Assembly: GCF_024609245.1 (NCBI RefSeq)
Contig: NZ_JANJYH010000009.1
Location: 1 to 64,000 of the forward strand
DNA: 64,000 nucleotides
From: Haloarchaeobius sp. FL176
GTDB taxonomy: Archaea; Halobacteriota; Halobacteria; Halobacteriales; Natrialbaceae
Reading direction: 5' to 3'
This document shows positions 49,143 to 57,241 of the stretch, piece after piece; within the stretch, counting starts at the first letter, position 1, and every line of letters begins with the position of its first letter. The translations under genes were made by a program, and so were the position numbers. The notes under the pieces are model-generated. The model worked only from the letters and a program-made list of their open reading frames with translations, ran no database searches and was not told the origin of the DNA.

Positions 49143-49880
49143 TCAGTACGAGCGGCCGTGGACTGGGCTCGCGACCGGTTGATGTGACCCACTCAGGTCG
49201 AGGAAGTTCGCGAAGACGGCCTTTGCCGCCTCGGCTGCGGCCACGGACTCGTCGGTGATTCCGTCGAGGACCTGCTGGATGCGGTCGGCGGGGAGGTCCT
49301 TCCCCTCGGTGACCCAGACCGCAGTCTGCCGGTCGTACTCGGGGTGGAACTGCAGGCCGTAGCTGCTGCCGACCCTGTACGCCTGGACGCCTCTGTCGTT
49401 CCGCGCCAGTACCTTCGCGCCCGGCGGTAGCTCGGCCACGCGGTCGGAGTGGGTCTCGAAACTGACGAACTGTGCCGGAACCCCGTCGAATAGCTGGTCC
49501 TCGCCGACGCGCGAGACCTGCCGGTAGCCCAGTTCGTACTCGCCCATATCGACCACACGACCGCCCAGGGCCTGCGCGATGAACTGGTGGCCCCAGCAGA
49601 TGCCGAGAATCGGGACGCCCGCCGCGTGGACACGGCGCACCCACGCTGTGGCCTCGTGTATCCAGTCACGGTCCTCGTAGACCGAGGTCTGCGACCCACT
49701 GACGACGACCCCGTCGTACCGCCACTCCGCACTGGCGACAGTCGGCGGCCGTTCCCCCGCGGGTAGCTTGTAGACGTCGATGTCGACCTCGGCCGACGCC
49801 GCCGCGAGCTCACGAACGAGGTTGCGCTCTGCCGGCGTGTCGCCGACCGACGCGTCGAGGACGGCAACGTGTCGGTTCAT
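49143..49880 (-). CDS. Class I glutamine amidotransferase-like protein
   Basis: A 245-residue triad hydrolase. The nucleophile elbow is GICWGHQFIAQALGG, and the His-Glu pair is in QFHPEYDRQTA. It resembles stand-alone GMP-synthase-like or gamma-glutamyl-type amidotransferases. The ATG at 49880 (MNRHVAVLDASVGD) is chosen over a long upstream extension with non-halophilic composition. Its promoter lacks the GTATTG element. The amide acceptor is unknown. Confidence 0.85.
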   Translation of the reverse strand: MNRHVAVLDASVGDTPAERNLVRELAAASAEVDIDVYKLPAGERPPTVASAEWRYDGVVVSGSQTSVYEDRDWIHEATAWVRRVHAAGVPILGICWGHQFIAQALGGRVVDMGEYELGYRQVSRVGEDQLFDGVPAQFVSFETHSDRVAELPPGAKVLARNDRGVQAYRVGSSYGLQFHPEYDRQTAVWVTEGKDLPADRIQQVLDGITDESVAAAEAAKAVFANFLDLSGSHQPVASPVHGRSY

Positions 49881-50027
49881 GGTGAACTGTACGCATCGAG
49901 GCCACATAGTATTTCGTATTTTACCCATGATTGGATGGTCAGCCTGTGCTAGAACGCAGACAAATATGGGCCAGGTGGGCGGAATATGCTTTCCTTGCCT
50001 GTATCTCGAACGGTACCCCGATTGATT

Positions 50028-50050
50028 GTATTGTGCAATAAGAGCACAAC
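50028..50050 (+). promoter_or_regulatory. Sulfur-region element before thioredoxin gene
   Basis: GTATTG (50028-50033) with CACAAC (50045-50050) eleven bases on, 55 bases before the ATG at 50083. It overlaps the dyad TATTG-TG-CAATA. Confidence 0.6.
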
Positions 50051-50082
50051 ACCTAAGTTCGAGGAGCATCAACGAACTGGTG

Positions 50083-50496
50083 ATGAGTGGAGATAGTTCA
50101 ATCGAGGACATTCGCAATCAGAAGATCGACGAGATGAAAAAGGAGACCGAGGACGCCACAGAGAGCGAGGCCGGCGCGCCGGCGGAGCCGGTGTACGTGA
50201 ACGGCGTCGACAAACTGACGTCGACCACCTCGGAGTACGACGTGGTCCTGGTCGACTTCTACGCTGACTGGTGTGGCCCCTGCCAGATGCTCGAGCCAGT
50301 CGTCGAGTCCATCGCGGAGAGCACGGCTGCGGCAGTCGCGAAGGTCGACGTCGACGCGAACCAGCAGCTCGCCGCACAGTTCGGCGTCCAGGGTGTCCCG
50401 ACGATGGTTCTGTTCGCCGACGGCGAGCCCGTCGAGCAGATGGTCGGCTTCGAGGACGAGGGAACGCTGCGGAGCCTCGTCGAGCAGTACAGCTAA
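50083..50496 (+). CDS. trxA: Thioredoxin
   Basis: A 137-residue thioredoxin. After an N-terminal acidic extension of about 45 residues comes VVLVDFYADWCGPCQMLEPV with the WCGPC active site. The cis-proline segment GVPTMVLFADGEPV and closing VGFEDEGTLRSLV follow. It would reduce disulfides and persulfides in the cytoplasm. It carries the same upstream element as the other sulfur genes, suggesting induction with them. The ATG at 50083 fits the element spacing. Confidence 0.92.
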   Translation: MSGDSSIEDIRNQKIDEMKKETEDATESEAGAPAEPVYVNGVDKLTSTTSEYDVVLVDFYADWCGPCQMLEPVVESIAESTAAAVAKVDVDANQQLAAQFGVQGVPTMVLFADGEPVEQMVGFEDEGTLRSLVEQYS

Positions 50497-50625
50497 CACC
50501 GACCCGCTTGAGACCGTTCCACGCCCTTCTCAGTCCGACCCGACGAGAGACTGGTCATGGCCAGTTGCGTCGTTCGGTAAAGCCAGTGTCCAGTCCCCTG
50601 AGGCGACGACGGCGGGTTTAATTGG

Positions 50626-51648
50626 GTGCTGCTCGGAGTCCACAACGTGCGTCCGTTCGTGCGGTTCATCGTCGGCGCGACGCTCGGTCTGGCAGCGATA
50701 GCCGTCTACCTCTCGGTCGTCGGTGTGACGACGGTGCTGGACCGGGCGACCACGTTGGCACCGGTCGTCGCCATCCTGGTACTCGGACTCGTGCTCGTCG
50801 AGGGTGCTGCGGACGGTATCGGCGTCTGGGCCTCCGTCCGCCCGCTCAACGGTGGGATTTCACCATCGAAGAGCGTTCAGTTCGCGTTCGCGGGTGACTT
50901 CTTCGATACACTCAGCCCTGCGGGGCCGGTGACGTCGGAACCCATCATGGCACGGTTCTTCGCCGTCGAGACGGAAACGAGCTACAGCGAGGCGCTCGGA
51001 GTGCGAGGCGTCGCGAAGTACGTGAAATCGGGCGCTCAGCTACTCGTCTCGACGCTGCTCGTCGCCACCCTGATTCTTCTCGGTCCGACGCCGCCGTTCC
51101 TCATCTACACGCTGGGCGGTGCCGTGGCGCTCCTCGCCGTGGTCGGTCTCCTCCTGGTCGTCACCCATGCAAAACTGCGCGGCGGCGTCGTCGCCGTCCT
51201 CGCGACGCCGGTTAGGTTCGTCTCCTCGCTCTACCGGTCCGACCCGCACGACCGGGAGGACGTGGAGGCTGCAGTCGAACGCTTCTGGATGCGCGTGGCG
51301 GCGTTCCGGGACGCTCCCGTGCTCGTCGCGCTCATCGCCGTCGGGGGTATCGTCGAGCAGGTACTCACCGCGGGGGCGCTCTGGCTGGCGCTCGGAGGCA
51401 TCGGCGCACCGGTCGCGTTGCTCCCCATCGTCGCGGTCATCCCGCTCCCACAGGCCGCGAGCGCCGTCCCGATACCGGCCAGTCTCGGGGCGTACGACGT
51501 GTTGCTCGGGGCGGTCCTGGGGCTGCTTACCGTCGCATCACAGGCGGATGCCGCCGCTGCCGTCTTCGCGGTTCGGACGTTCAGCATCGGCTCCGCCCTT
51601 GCGGTCGGCGGCATCTCGACCGGGTTCTTGCGTGGCTGGCGGCCCTGA
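50626..51648 (+). CDS. Flippase-like membrane protein (LPG synthase TM/UPF0104 family)
   Basis: A 340-residue protein with about eight helices of the lysylphosphatidylglycerol-synthase transmembrane/UPF0104 family. The conserved early segment PVTSEPIMARFFAVETETSY sits after helix 3, and IPASLGAYDVLLGAVLGLL comes in the second half. Such proteins are thought to flip lipids or lipid-linked sugars. The GTG at 50626 is tentative; an internal GTG (VRPFVRF) nine codons on is also possible. It shows no element linking it to the sulfur set. Confidence 0.8.
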   Translation: MLLGVHNVRPFVRFIVGATLGLAAIAVYLSVVGVTTVLDRATTLAPVVAILVLGLVLVEGAADGIGVWASVRPLNGGISPSKSVQFAFAGDFFDTLSPAGPVTSEPIMARFFAVETETSYSEALGVRGVAKYVKSGAQLLVSTLLVATLILLGPTPPFLIYTLGGAVALLAVVGLLLVVTHAKLRGGVVAVLATPVRFVSSLYRSDPHDREDVEAAVERFWMRVAAFRDAPVLVALIAVGGIVEQVLTAGALWLALGGIGAPVALLPIVAVIPLPQAASAVPIPASLGAYDVLLGAVLGLLTVASQADAAAAVFAVRTFSIGSALAVGGISTGFLRGWRP

Positions 51649-51734
51649 GCCGGGTTCGGACGAGCCGGGCGGCGGGATTCGGTCTCCGGCGCTCGCCCCG
51701 AGATATTTGACACCTGCTCTCCAACGTTCAGAGT

Positions 51735-52601
51735 ATGTTCGACGAGATACTCGTTCCGACTGACGGGAGCGATTGCGCAGCCGCTGCCGTTGGAAACGCG
51801 GTGGACATCGCGAGCCACTACGACGCCACCGTCCACGTTCTCAGCGTCCTCGATTCACGCAGCCAGGAGAACGCAGCGCACCAGGCGCGGGGCGGCAGTC
51901 GTGCCGAGTCAGTCGTCGAGGAGGTCACGGCGGAGGTGACGACCGCCGGCCAGGGGGCCGAACGCGCCGTCCGCACCGGAGTTCCCTACGAGGTCATCCT
52001 CGAATACGTCGACGAGGCCGGCATCGACCTCGTGGTGATGGGCACCCACGGACGGACGGGCGTCGAGCGCTACCTGCTCGGGAGCGTCACCGAGAAGGTA
52101 CTCCGCCGTTCCGACGTGCCCGTGCTGACGATCCGGGACACCGAGGACGGCTCGGGGCACTACCCGTACGAGTCGGTGCTGGTCCCGACCGACGGGAGCG
52201 CCGCTGCTGGGGCCGCCGCGGACGTGGGCCTCGACCTGGCGACACGCTACGGCTCCGAACTGCACGTCGTCTCTATCGTCGATGTGCTATCGATGGGGAT
52301 GGACGTCCGCTCCGAGATGATGACCGACGCGCTAGAGGCCTCCGCCCGAGAGGCCGTCGACGAGATCGCCGACCGAGCAGGCGGTGCCGTCGGTGGCGTC
52401 GAAACCGCGGTCGGGTACGGAAGCCCGTACAAGAAACTGCGCCGGTACGTCGAGGAGAACGACGTCGACCTCGTAGTGATGGGCACCCACGGCCGGACTG
52501 GACTGGAGCGCTACCTGCTCGGGAGCGTCACCGAGAAGCTCGTCCGAACGTCTCCAGTACCAGTGCTGACAGTTCGGACGGGGGAGGCTGGCTCCGAGTA
52601 A
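51735..52601 (+). CDS. Tandem UspA universal stress protein
   Basis: A 288-residue protein with two UspA domains (residues 1-137 and 143-285). Each starts with ILVPTDGS- or VLVPTDGSA- and ends with the ATP-binding MGTHGRTG(V/L)ERYLLGSVTEK(V/L) motif. It binds adenine nucleotides and is linked to stress tolerance. It appears monocistronic. Confidence 0.92.
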   Translation: MFDEILVPTDGSDCAAAAVGNAVDIASHYDATVHVLSVLDSRSQENAAHQARGGSRAESVVEEVTAEVTTAGQGAERAVRTGVPYEVILEYVDEAGIDLVVMGTHGRTGVERYLLGSVTEKVLRRSDVPVLTIRDTEDGSGHYPYESVLVPTDGSAAAGAAADVGLDLATRYGSELHVVSIVDVLSMGMDVRSEMMTDALEASAREAVDEIADRAGGAVGGVETAVGYGSPYKKLRRYVEENDVDLVVMGTHGRTGLERYLLGSVTEKLVRTSPVPVLTVRTGEAGSE

Positions 52602-52693
52602 GCGGTGGATGGGTACCCAGTCGAGTCTCAGCGAACTGGAACTATCGTCTCGTTTTATCAGCTCTCGCGACGAATTACGGCCGGTGCCCACAC

Positions 52694-53461
52694 ATGACAC
52701 TACTTGACGACGAAATCGCGGTCATCACGGGCGGCAGCTCGGGTATCGGACGCGGCATCGCACTCGCGTTCGCCGAACACGGTGCCGAGGCCGTGGTCGT
52801 CGCCGACGTCCGCGAGGATCCAAAGGGAGAGGGAGTTCCCACGCACGAGAAGATCGAGACGGAGACCGACGCCGACGCAGCGTTCGTCCACTGCGACGTG
52901 ACGGACCGCGACGACCTCGTGACAGCCATGGAGGCCGCCGACGAGTTCGGTGGCGTCTCCATCATGGTGAACAACGCGGGCGTCTGGCGCGCCGAGGACT
53001 TCTTCGACGTCACCGAAGAAGAGTACCGCGGGCTGATGGATATCAACCTCTACGGCGCGTTCTTCGGGTCACAGGTCGCCGCAGAACGGATGGTCGAGGG
53101 CGACGGGGGGAGCATCATCAACATCTCCAGCATCGCGGGGCTGTTCGGCAACGGCAACTGGCCGACGTACTCGGCTTCGAAGGGCGGGCTCACCATGTTG
53201 ACGTACTCGCTCGCGCACAAGCTCGGGGAGCACGACATCCGAGTGAACGCCGTCCACCCGGGCAGCATCGAGACGATGATCGGTGGTGACCAGGAGACCA
53301 GCGAGGAGGAGGCCGAGGCCTTCACCCAGCAGGTCCCGCTCGGGCGGTACGGACAGCCCGAGGAGATCGGTGGGGCGGTGACGTTCCTCGCGAGCGACCT
53401 CGCGAGCTACATCACTGGTGAATCGCTCGTCGTGGACGGCGGTTGGACGAGCTGGCGCTAG
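52694..53461 (+). CDS. Short-chain dehydrogenase/reductase
   Basis: A 255-residue SDR. The cofactor motif is ITGGSSGIGRG (residues 11-21), followed by NNAGVWRAEDF and the catalytic Ser in INISSIAG. Tyr-x3-Lys is in YSASKGG, and the C-terminal EITGESLVVDGGW-type ending is present. The in-frame extension back to 51773 is an artefact inside the UspA gene, and the ATG at 52694 fits the family. The substrate is unknown; an acyl or sugar alcohol is typical. Confidence 0.92.
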   Translation: MTLLDDEIAVITGGSSGIGRGIALAFAEHGAEAVVVADVREDPKGEGVPTHEKIETETDADAAFVHCDVTDRDDLVTAMEAADEFGGVSIMVNNAGVWRAEDFFDVTEEEYRGLMDINLYGAFFGSQVAAERMVEGDGGSIINISSIAGLFGNGNWPTYSASKGGLTMLTYSLAHKLGEHDIRVNAVHPGSIETMIGGDQETSEEEAEAFTQQVPLGRYGQPEEIGGAVTFLASDLASYITGESLVVDGGWTSWR

Positions 53462-53500
53462 GAGATCAGAAAGCCCGGAAGGCCCGCCGGGTGGCCCGCG

Positions 53501-54190
53501 TCAGTTCTTGACTTCGATGCCCCCGAAGGCGGTGAACCCGCCGACGACGAGGTCGACCTCGTCGTTGACAGTCTCGTACCGGCGACGGGAGTCCTCGGCC
53601 GCACCGAGGACCGGCAGCACGTCCATCTGGACGTTCCAGTCGCGCGGGACGATGACCTCGGCCCCACCGAACAGCGCAACGGCGTTGACGCGGGCGGGCC
53701 GGTCGACGACCTCGGCGTCCCGGAGGTCGATCTCCACACCGCCGAAGATGGCGGTGAGGTCTGCGCCCGTGAACGCCTTCGAGGTGTTCCGCCGTTCGGC
53801 GCCACCGAAGGCAGCGAACATCGAGGTGAACGCATCGTCGGTCGCGACAGCCCTCGCCCGGTGGGTCCCGAGGACCACCGAGAGACCGAACGCGATGACG
53901 AGCACCGGCCAGAACACGATGACGTCGTCGACGGTCGTGAAGTCGAGCGCGACGGCCTGCCAGGCCACGCCGATGCTGATCAACACGACCGGGCCGACGA
54001 TGCTCCGGAGACGGCTCTGGTACAGCGCAAGGATGCCGATCACGACGAACAGCGACGGCGTGTACAGCAACAGTTCCGAGGTGGGGAACAGGCCGGTCGT
54101 ATCCAGCAGGAGGAGCGCTCCGAGGACGACGACGAGGCCACCGAACAGTACCTGGACGGACGGGAATCTCCGGGATGAAGTGGTGCTCAT
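53501..54190 (-). CDS. LiaF-like membrane protein
   Basis: A 229-residue protein. Four N-terminal helices (about 12-30, 40-55, 60-78 and 85-105) are followed by a C-terminal beta-helix domain with repeated FGG turns (FAAFGGAERR, AIFGGVEIDLRDAEV, ALFGGAEVIVP, FTAFGGIEV). This is the cell-wall-active-antibiotics-response/LiaF C-terminal fold, involved in envelope-stress sensing in bacteria. It has its own promoter (ctgataatataaag) and no adjacent two-component partner. Confidence 0.85.
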   Translation of the reverse strand: MSTTSSRRFPSVQVLFGGLVVVLGALLLLDTTGLFPTSELLLYTPSLFVVIGILALYQSRLRSIVGPVVLISIGVAWQAVALDFTTVDDVIVFWPVLVIAFGLSVVLGTHRARAVATDDAFTSMFAAFGGAERRNTSKAFTGADLTAIFGGVEIDLRDAEVVDRPARVNAVALFGGAEVIVPRDWNVQMDVLPVLGAAEDSRRRYETVNDEVDLVVGGFTAFGGIEVKN

Positions 54191-54307
54191 GCTTTAGTAT
54201 ACGCAAGCTGATAATATAAAGCAGTAGTATGAATGTCGCGGGCAGAGAACGAGGCCTGGGACAGAACGATTATCCTCTACAGATCGTGGGAACCTCGGAG
54301 ATGTGGA

Positions 54308-55024
54308 TCATCCGCGGAGGTCCTCGAACCTGAGTTCGCTCCGCGCGTGCCACGTCCGCGGTCGGAACGCGACGACCAGCGCCGTGACGTAGAACGCGGC
54401 GACGGTGAGTGCCACGACCGCTCCCGGAATCGCGCCCACCCGTGCAGTGGCGAGCCACGACTCCGTCGCGAATGCGGTGATCCGTATCGTCCAGGCAACG
54501 AGGAGCACACCGAACAGCGGCAGATAGATCCGTCGCAAGCGGTGAGCGATGGCCTCCTCGGTCGTGATCTTCAAGGTCGGCTGGCGGTAGTCCGATGCTA
54601 GCTCGGTCCGCCAGTTCGGGTTACTGAGTTCGACGCTGGGGTCGAGTCCCTTCGCGAACACGTTCTGCTGGAGCGAGCGGACCCGAGTGCGCCAGATATC
54701 GTACCCGCGATACCGGCGCGCCTCGACGACAAGGAAGACGGTCAGCGTCGCGATGCCGATGAGGATGACGTAGTGGGGCGTGTTCGTGGACGAGAACGAC
54801 CACGTCAGCAGTGCCGAGATGACGACGACCGCCCAGTTAGTGGTCCGGTCCAGGCGCTCGCGCCAGAACTTCATCCGGTGGATCTCGCCACGGTACAGGT
54901 GGGCCATCGACGAGCTCGGACCCATCTCCTCGTCCAGCAGCCCCTCACCGACGAGCGGGTCGGCGGCGGGCACGCTGTCTGTCTCGGTCTGCTGCGTCCG
55001 CTCCTCGGGTGAATCCTGTGTCAT
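54308..55024 (-). CDS. DUF2270 membrane protein
   Basis: A 238-residue protein. After an acidic N-terminus comes SMAHLYRGEIHRMKFWRERLDRTT, which I recognise as the start of DUF2270. Four helices follow in two pairs (about 65-105 and 170-225). The function is unknown. It is the last gene of the tusA-dsrE unit (16-base gap), so it may be expressed with the sulfur-relay proteins. Confidence 0.8.
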   Translation of the reverse strand: MTQDSPEERTQQTETDSVPAADPLVGEGLLDEEMGPSSSMAHLYRGEIHRMKFWRERLDRTTNWAVVVISALLTWSFSSTNTPHYVILIGIATLTVFLVVEARRYRGYDIWRTRVRSLQQNVFAKGLDPSVELSNPNWRTELASDYRQPTLKITTEEAIAHRLRRIYLPLFGVLLVAWTIRITAFATESWLATARVGAIPGAVVALTVAAFYVTALVVAFRPRTWHARSELRFEDLRG

Positions 55025-55039
55025 GGAGGAAGTGGTCGG

Positions 55040-55624
55040 TCAGACCAGAAGCTGGATGTCCGCCTCGGCCATGTCCTGGATGGCCGTCGCTGCGCCGACG
55101 CCGGTGCTGACACCCTCGAAGAAGTCGTCCTCGTCGTAGTCCATCAGGTCGATGGTCATCTGGCAGGCCTGGAACTCGACGCCCATGTCGAGCGAGGTGT
55201 CGATGAGTTCCTCGATGGTCGCCGTGTCGTTGTCGGCGATCTGCTTCTCCATCATCCGGGTTGTCATGCGGTCCATCCCGGGAAGCGCGCCGATGACGTT
55301 CGGGACGGGCATACTGGGGTTCCCGACCGAGCTCAGCTGGAGGTTCTTGGAATTCTCCTCGTGGAGGATTTCGAGCCCCCAGAAGGTGTGGAACACGGTG
55401 ACTTCGTAGCCGAACGCGGCGGCCGTGCTCGCGAGGATGAGCGGCGGGTACGCCATGTCGAGGGTACCCTTCGTCGCGATGATGGACATCTTCGGGTCGT
55501 CGTCGGCGGTGTCGGCCTCGACGTCGGCGAGCCGCTGCTCCAGCTCCTCGACCTGCGCGGCCAGTTCGGCACGCGACGGCTCCTCGCCGTCGGGTTCTGC
55601 AGCGTTTGGTGTGTCGGTCGACAT
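55040..55624 (-). CDS. DsrE/DsrF-like sulfur-relay protein
   Basis: A 194-residue protein. Residues 1-42 include a predicted coiled coil (AELAAQVEELEQRLADVEAD), followed by a DsrE2-type domain (MSIIATKGTLDMAYPPLILA, EVTVFHTFWGLEIL). The candidate sulfur-carrying Cys is in VEFQACQMTIDLM. DsrE-type proteins pass sulfane sulfur to TusA. Here tusA lies two bases upstream in the same operon, making a TusA-DsrE relay likely. Confidence 0.88.
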   Translation of the reverse strand: MSTDTPNAAEPDGEEPSRAELAAQVEELEQRLADVEADTADDDPKMSIIATKGTLDMAYPPLILASTAAAFGYEVTVFHTFWGLEILHEENSKNLQLSSVGNPSMPVPNVIGALPGMDRMTTRMMEKQIADNDTATIEELIDTSLDMGVEFQACQMTIDLMDYDEDDFFEGVSTGVGAATAIQDMAEADIQLLV

Positions 55625-55626
55625 GG

Positions 55627-55869
55627 TTACTCCGTCTTGCGCACGTAGTGGGTGTAGAGACCGTCACCTTCGGCCTGGTCGACGAGCTCGACTCCCGGTG
55701 TCGAGTCGGCCCAGCCGGCGATGTCGCTCATGCTGCCGGAGTCGGTCGAGAGCACCTCGAGTACCTCCCCACTGGTGAGGCCGTCGATGCTCTGTTTCGT
55801 CTTGACGACCGGCATCGGGCAGTTCTGTCCCTTCACGTCGAGCGTCTCGGTTGTCTCGTGCTCAGTCAT
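55627..55869 (-). CDS. tusA: TusA/SirA sulfur carrier
   Basis: An 80-residue TusA-family protein. DVKGQNCPMPVVKTKQSIDG holds the CPxP motif whose Cys carries a persulfide. It passes sulfur between donors such as DsrE or rhodanese and acceptors. The ATG at 55869 is supported by family length. Two bases upstream of it lies a perfect GTATTG-N11-CAATAC repeat, the best copy of the regional element. dsrE and DUF2270 follow on the same strand. Confidence 0.92.
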   Translation of the reverse strand: MTEHETTETLDVKGQNCPMPVVKTKQSIDGLTSGEVLEVLSTDSGSMSDIAGWADSTPGVELVDQAEGDGLYTHYVRKTE

Positions 55870-55870
55870 T

Positions 55871-55893
55871 GTATTGACTTCACCACCCAATAC
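55871..55893. promoter_or_regulatory. Perfect GTATTG-N11-CAATAC operator at tusA
   Basis: GTATTG (55871-55876) and CAATAC (55888-55893) form an exact inverted repeat of six bases per arm. It occupies bases -2 to -24 relative to the tusA start, closer than in the other units, so a bound protein would block rather than assist transcription here unless a different start is used. Confidence 0.75.
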
Positions 55894-56006
55894 TGTTGGG
55901 GGAGTAAAAAGCGTGTCGGTAGCAATTCGGTTGTGGGACACTACTACAACGGGCCAAGGCATTTCAGTTCGGCTGAAGTGGGCTCTGAGCACCGAGAGAG
56001 CTATTA

Positions 56007-56031
56007 GTATTGTTTAGTAGTAGAACTACTA
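56007..56031 (+). promoter_or_regulatory. Element plus inverted repeat before YeeE/YedE unit
   Basis: GTATTG (56007-56012) is followed by TAGTAGT-AGA-ACTACTA (56015-56031), a perfect 7+3+7 inverted repeat. The GTATTG is 67 bases from the 39-codon ORF at 56074. This promoter may be bound by two regulators. Confidence 0.6.
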
Positions 56032-56073
56032 TGCAAACCCTTATCTGTGCGACCGCTGTAGGTGGAACCGACA

Positions 56074-56193
56074 ATGACAGACGGACGGTACACCGGATGC
56101 CCGGGGACCCGTGACGACGGTTCGGGCACCGCCGACGGCACCGACCGGCGAATCGACATCCGTATCGACCGCGCGGGTGTGTGCGGCCGATGA
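56074..56193 (+). CDS. Possible 39-residue Cys-containing ORF before YeeE
   Basis: ATG 56074 opens 39 codons with Cys in YTGCPG and in the terminal GVCGR. The stop overlaps the ATG of the YeeE gene (ATGA). A promoter-proximal position and overlap favour translation and coupling. No family is recognised. The two Cys could sense or carry sulfur, but this is speculative. Confidence 0.4.
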   Translation: MTDGRYTGCPGTRDDGSGTADGTDRRIDIRIDRAGVCGR

Positions 56194-56684
56194 CCGAACC
56201 CATCCCGCTACTCGCGCTGGCAGACCTCTTCCCGCGCGGGATACTCCCATACGCCCTCGGGGGGCTACTCGTCGGCCTCGGAGCATCGATCATCTACCTC
56301 TCGACCGGCGTCATCGCAGGGGCGAGCACGTTCCTCGAGAGCACGCTGTCGTACGTCTCCGACATCGACCGCTTCAACCGCTTCACCTACCTCCAGTCCC
56401 GCGGGTGGCGGTTCGCCTTCACGGCCGGTATCGTCAGCGGCGCCGCCATCTGGGGGCTCGTGCTCGACCCCGGCATCTGGACCACCGAGGTCCAGTGGTG
56501 GCGGCTCCTCGGCGGTGGCTTCCTCGTCGGTATCGGCACCCGCCTGGGGAAGGGTTGTACGTCCGGCCACGGTGTCTGTGGCGTCGGCTCCCTGTCGAAC
56601 ACCTCCATCGTGAACGTCGCAACGTTCATGACCTTCGCCATCGGGACGGCACAGGTCGTCGCCGCACTGGGGGTGAGCCCATGA
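56190..56684 (+). CDS. YeeE/YedE half-transporter A
   Basis: A 164-residue membrane protein with about five helices, forming the first half of a YeeE/YedE (TsuA-type) transporter. LVGIGTRLGKGCTSGHGVCG is the conserved Cys-containing segment implicated in moving thiosulfate-like sulfur. The second half is encoded by the overlapping next gene. The ATG at 56190 is preferred over a GTG nine bases earlier. Confidence 0.9.
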   Translation: MTEPIPLLALADLFPRGILPYALGGLLVGLGASIIYLSTGVIAGASTFLESTLSYVSDIDRFNRFTYLQSRGWRFAFTAGIVSGAAIWGLVLDPGIWTTEVQWWRLLGGGFLVGIGTRLGKGCTSGHGVCGVGSLSNTSIVNVATFMTFAIGTAQVVAALGVSP

Positions 56685-57160
56685 GCACGACCGAACGGAG
56701 CCCGCTGTTCCTGCCCGCCATCTACCTCGGCGGCATCGTCTTCGGCCTCGGACTCGCGATCAGTGGGATGGCCCGTCCAGAGGTCGTGCTGGACTTCCTC
56801 CAGTTCGACGACTTCGGGCTGCTGTTCGTGATGGGTGGTGCGGCGGTCGTCACGGGGATCGTCTTCTTCGTGGCGACGACGTTCCTCGACCGTGCGCCGC
56901 TCACCGGCGACGAGTACAAGCGCCGCGTGAAGTCCTTCGACCGCAACGTCGTCATCGGTGGCTCCATCTTCGGCGTCGGCTGGGGGCTCTCCGGCATCTG
57001 TCCCGGGGCTGCGTACGCCAGCTTCGGCGTCGGCAACTACCCCATCCTCTGGGCCATCGCCGGGATGTTCCTCGGTGCGTACGCCCAGGGCTACTGGCGC
57101 TCCAGTCGCTCCGACGACACCGCCGGCCAGAGTGCCGAACGGGCCACCTCCCAGGACTGA
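56681..57160 (+). CDS. YeeE/YedE half-transporter B
   Basis: A 159-residue partner with about four helices. It has IYLGGIVFGLGLAISGMARP, matching the second repeat start, and WGLSGICPGAAYASFGVG with the conserved Cys. The ATG overlaps the stop of half A (ATGA), and the two likely assemble into one sulfur-compound channel. An in-frame extension to 56111 is rejected because it lies across half A. Confidence 0.9.
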   Translation: MSTTERSPLFLPAIYLGGIVFGLGLAISGMARPEVVLDFLQFDDFGLLFVMGGAAVVTGIVFFVATTFLDRAPLTGDEYKRRVKSFDRNVVIGGSIFGVGWGLSGICPGAAYASFGVGNYPILWAIAGMFLGAYAQGYWRSSRSDDTAGQSAERATSQD

Positions 57161-57187
57161 GACGGCCGCCCTCCCGGCGTGCAAACA

Positions 57188-57210
57188 GTATTGTGCGGAT
57201 TTTGCAAACA
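57188..57210 (+). promoter_or_regulatory. Sulfur-region element before the regulator gene
   Basis: GTATTG (57188-57193) with CAAACA (57205-57210) eleven bases later, followed by an AT-rich CACTTTT. It lies 54 bases before the ATG at 57242, suggesting autoregulation. Confidence 0.65.
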
Positions 57211-57241
57211 CTTTTCAGTGGCCACCGCGTAGGTTGCTCAA

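Noticed and set aside
51773-52693. N-terminal extension of the SDR gene
   Set aside because: It reads through the UspA gene in another frame. The ATG at 52694 gives the exact SDR start.
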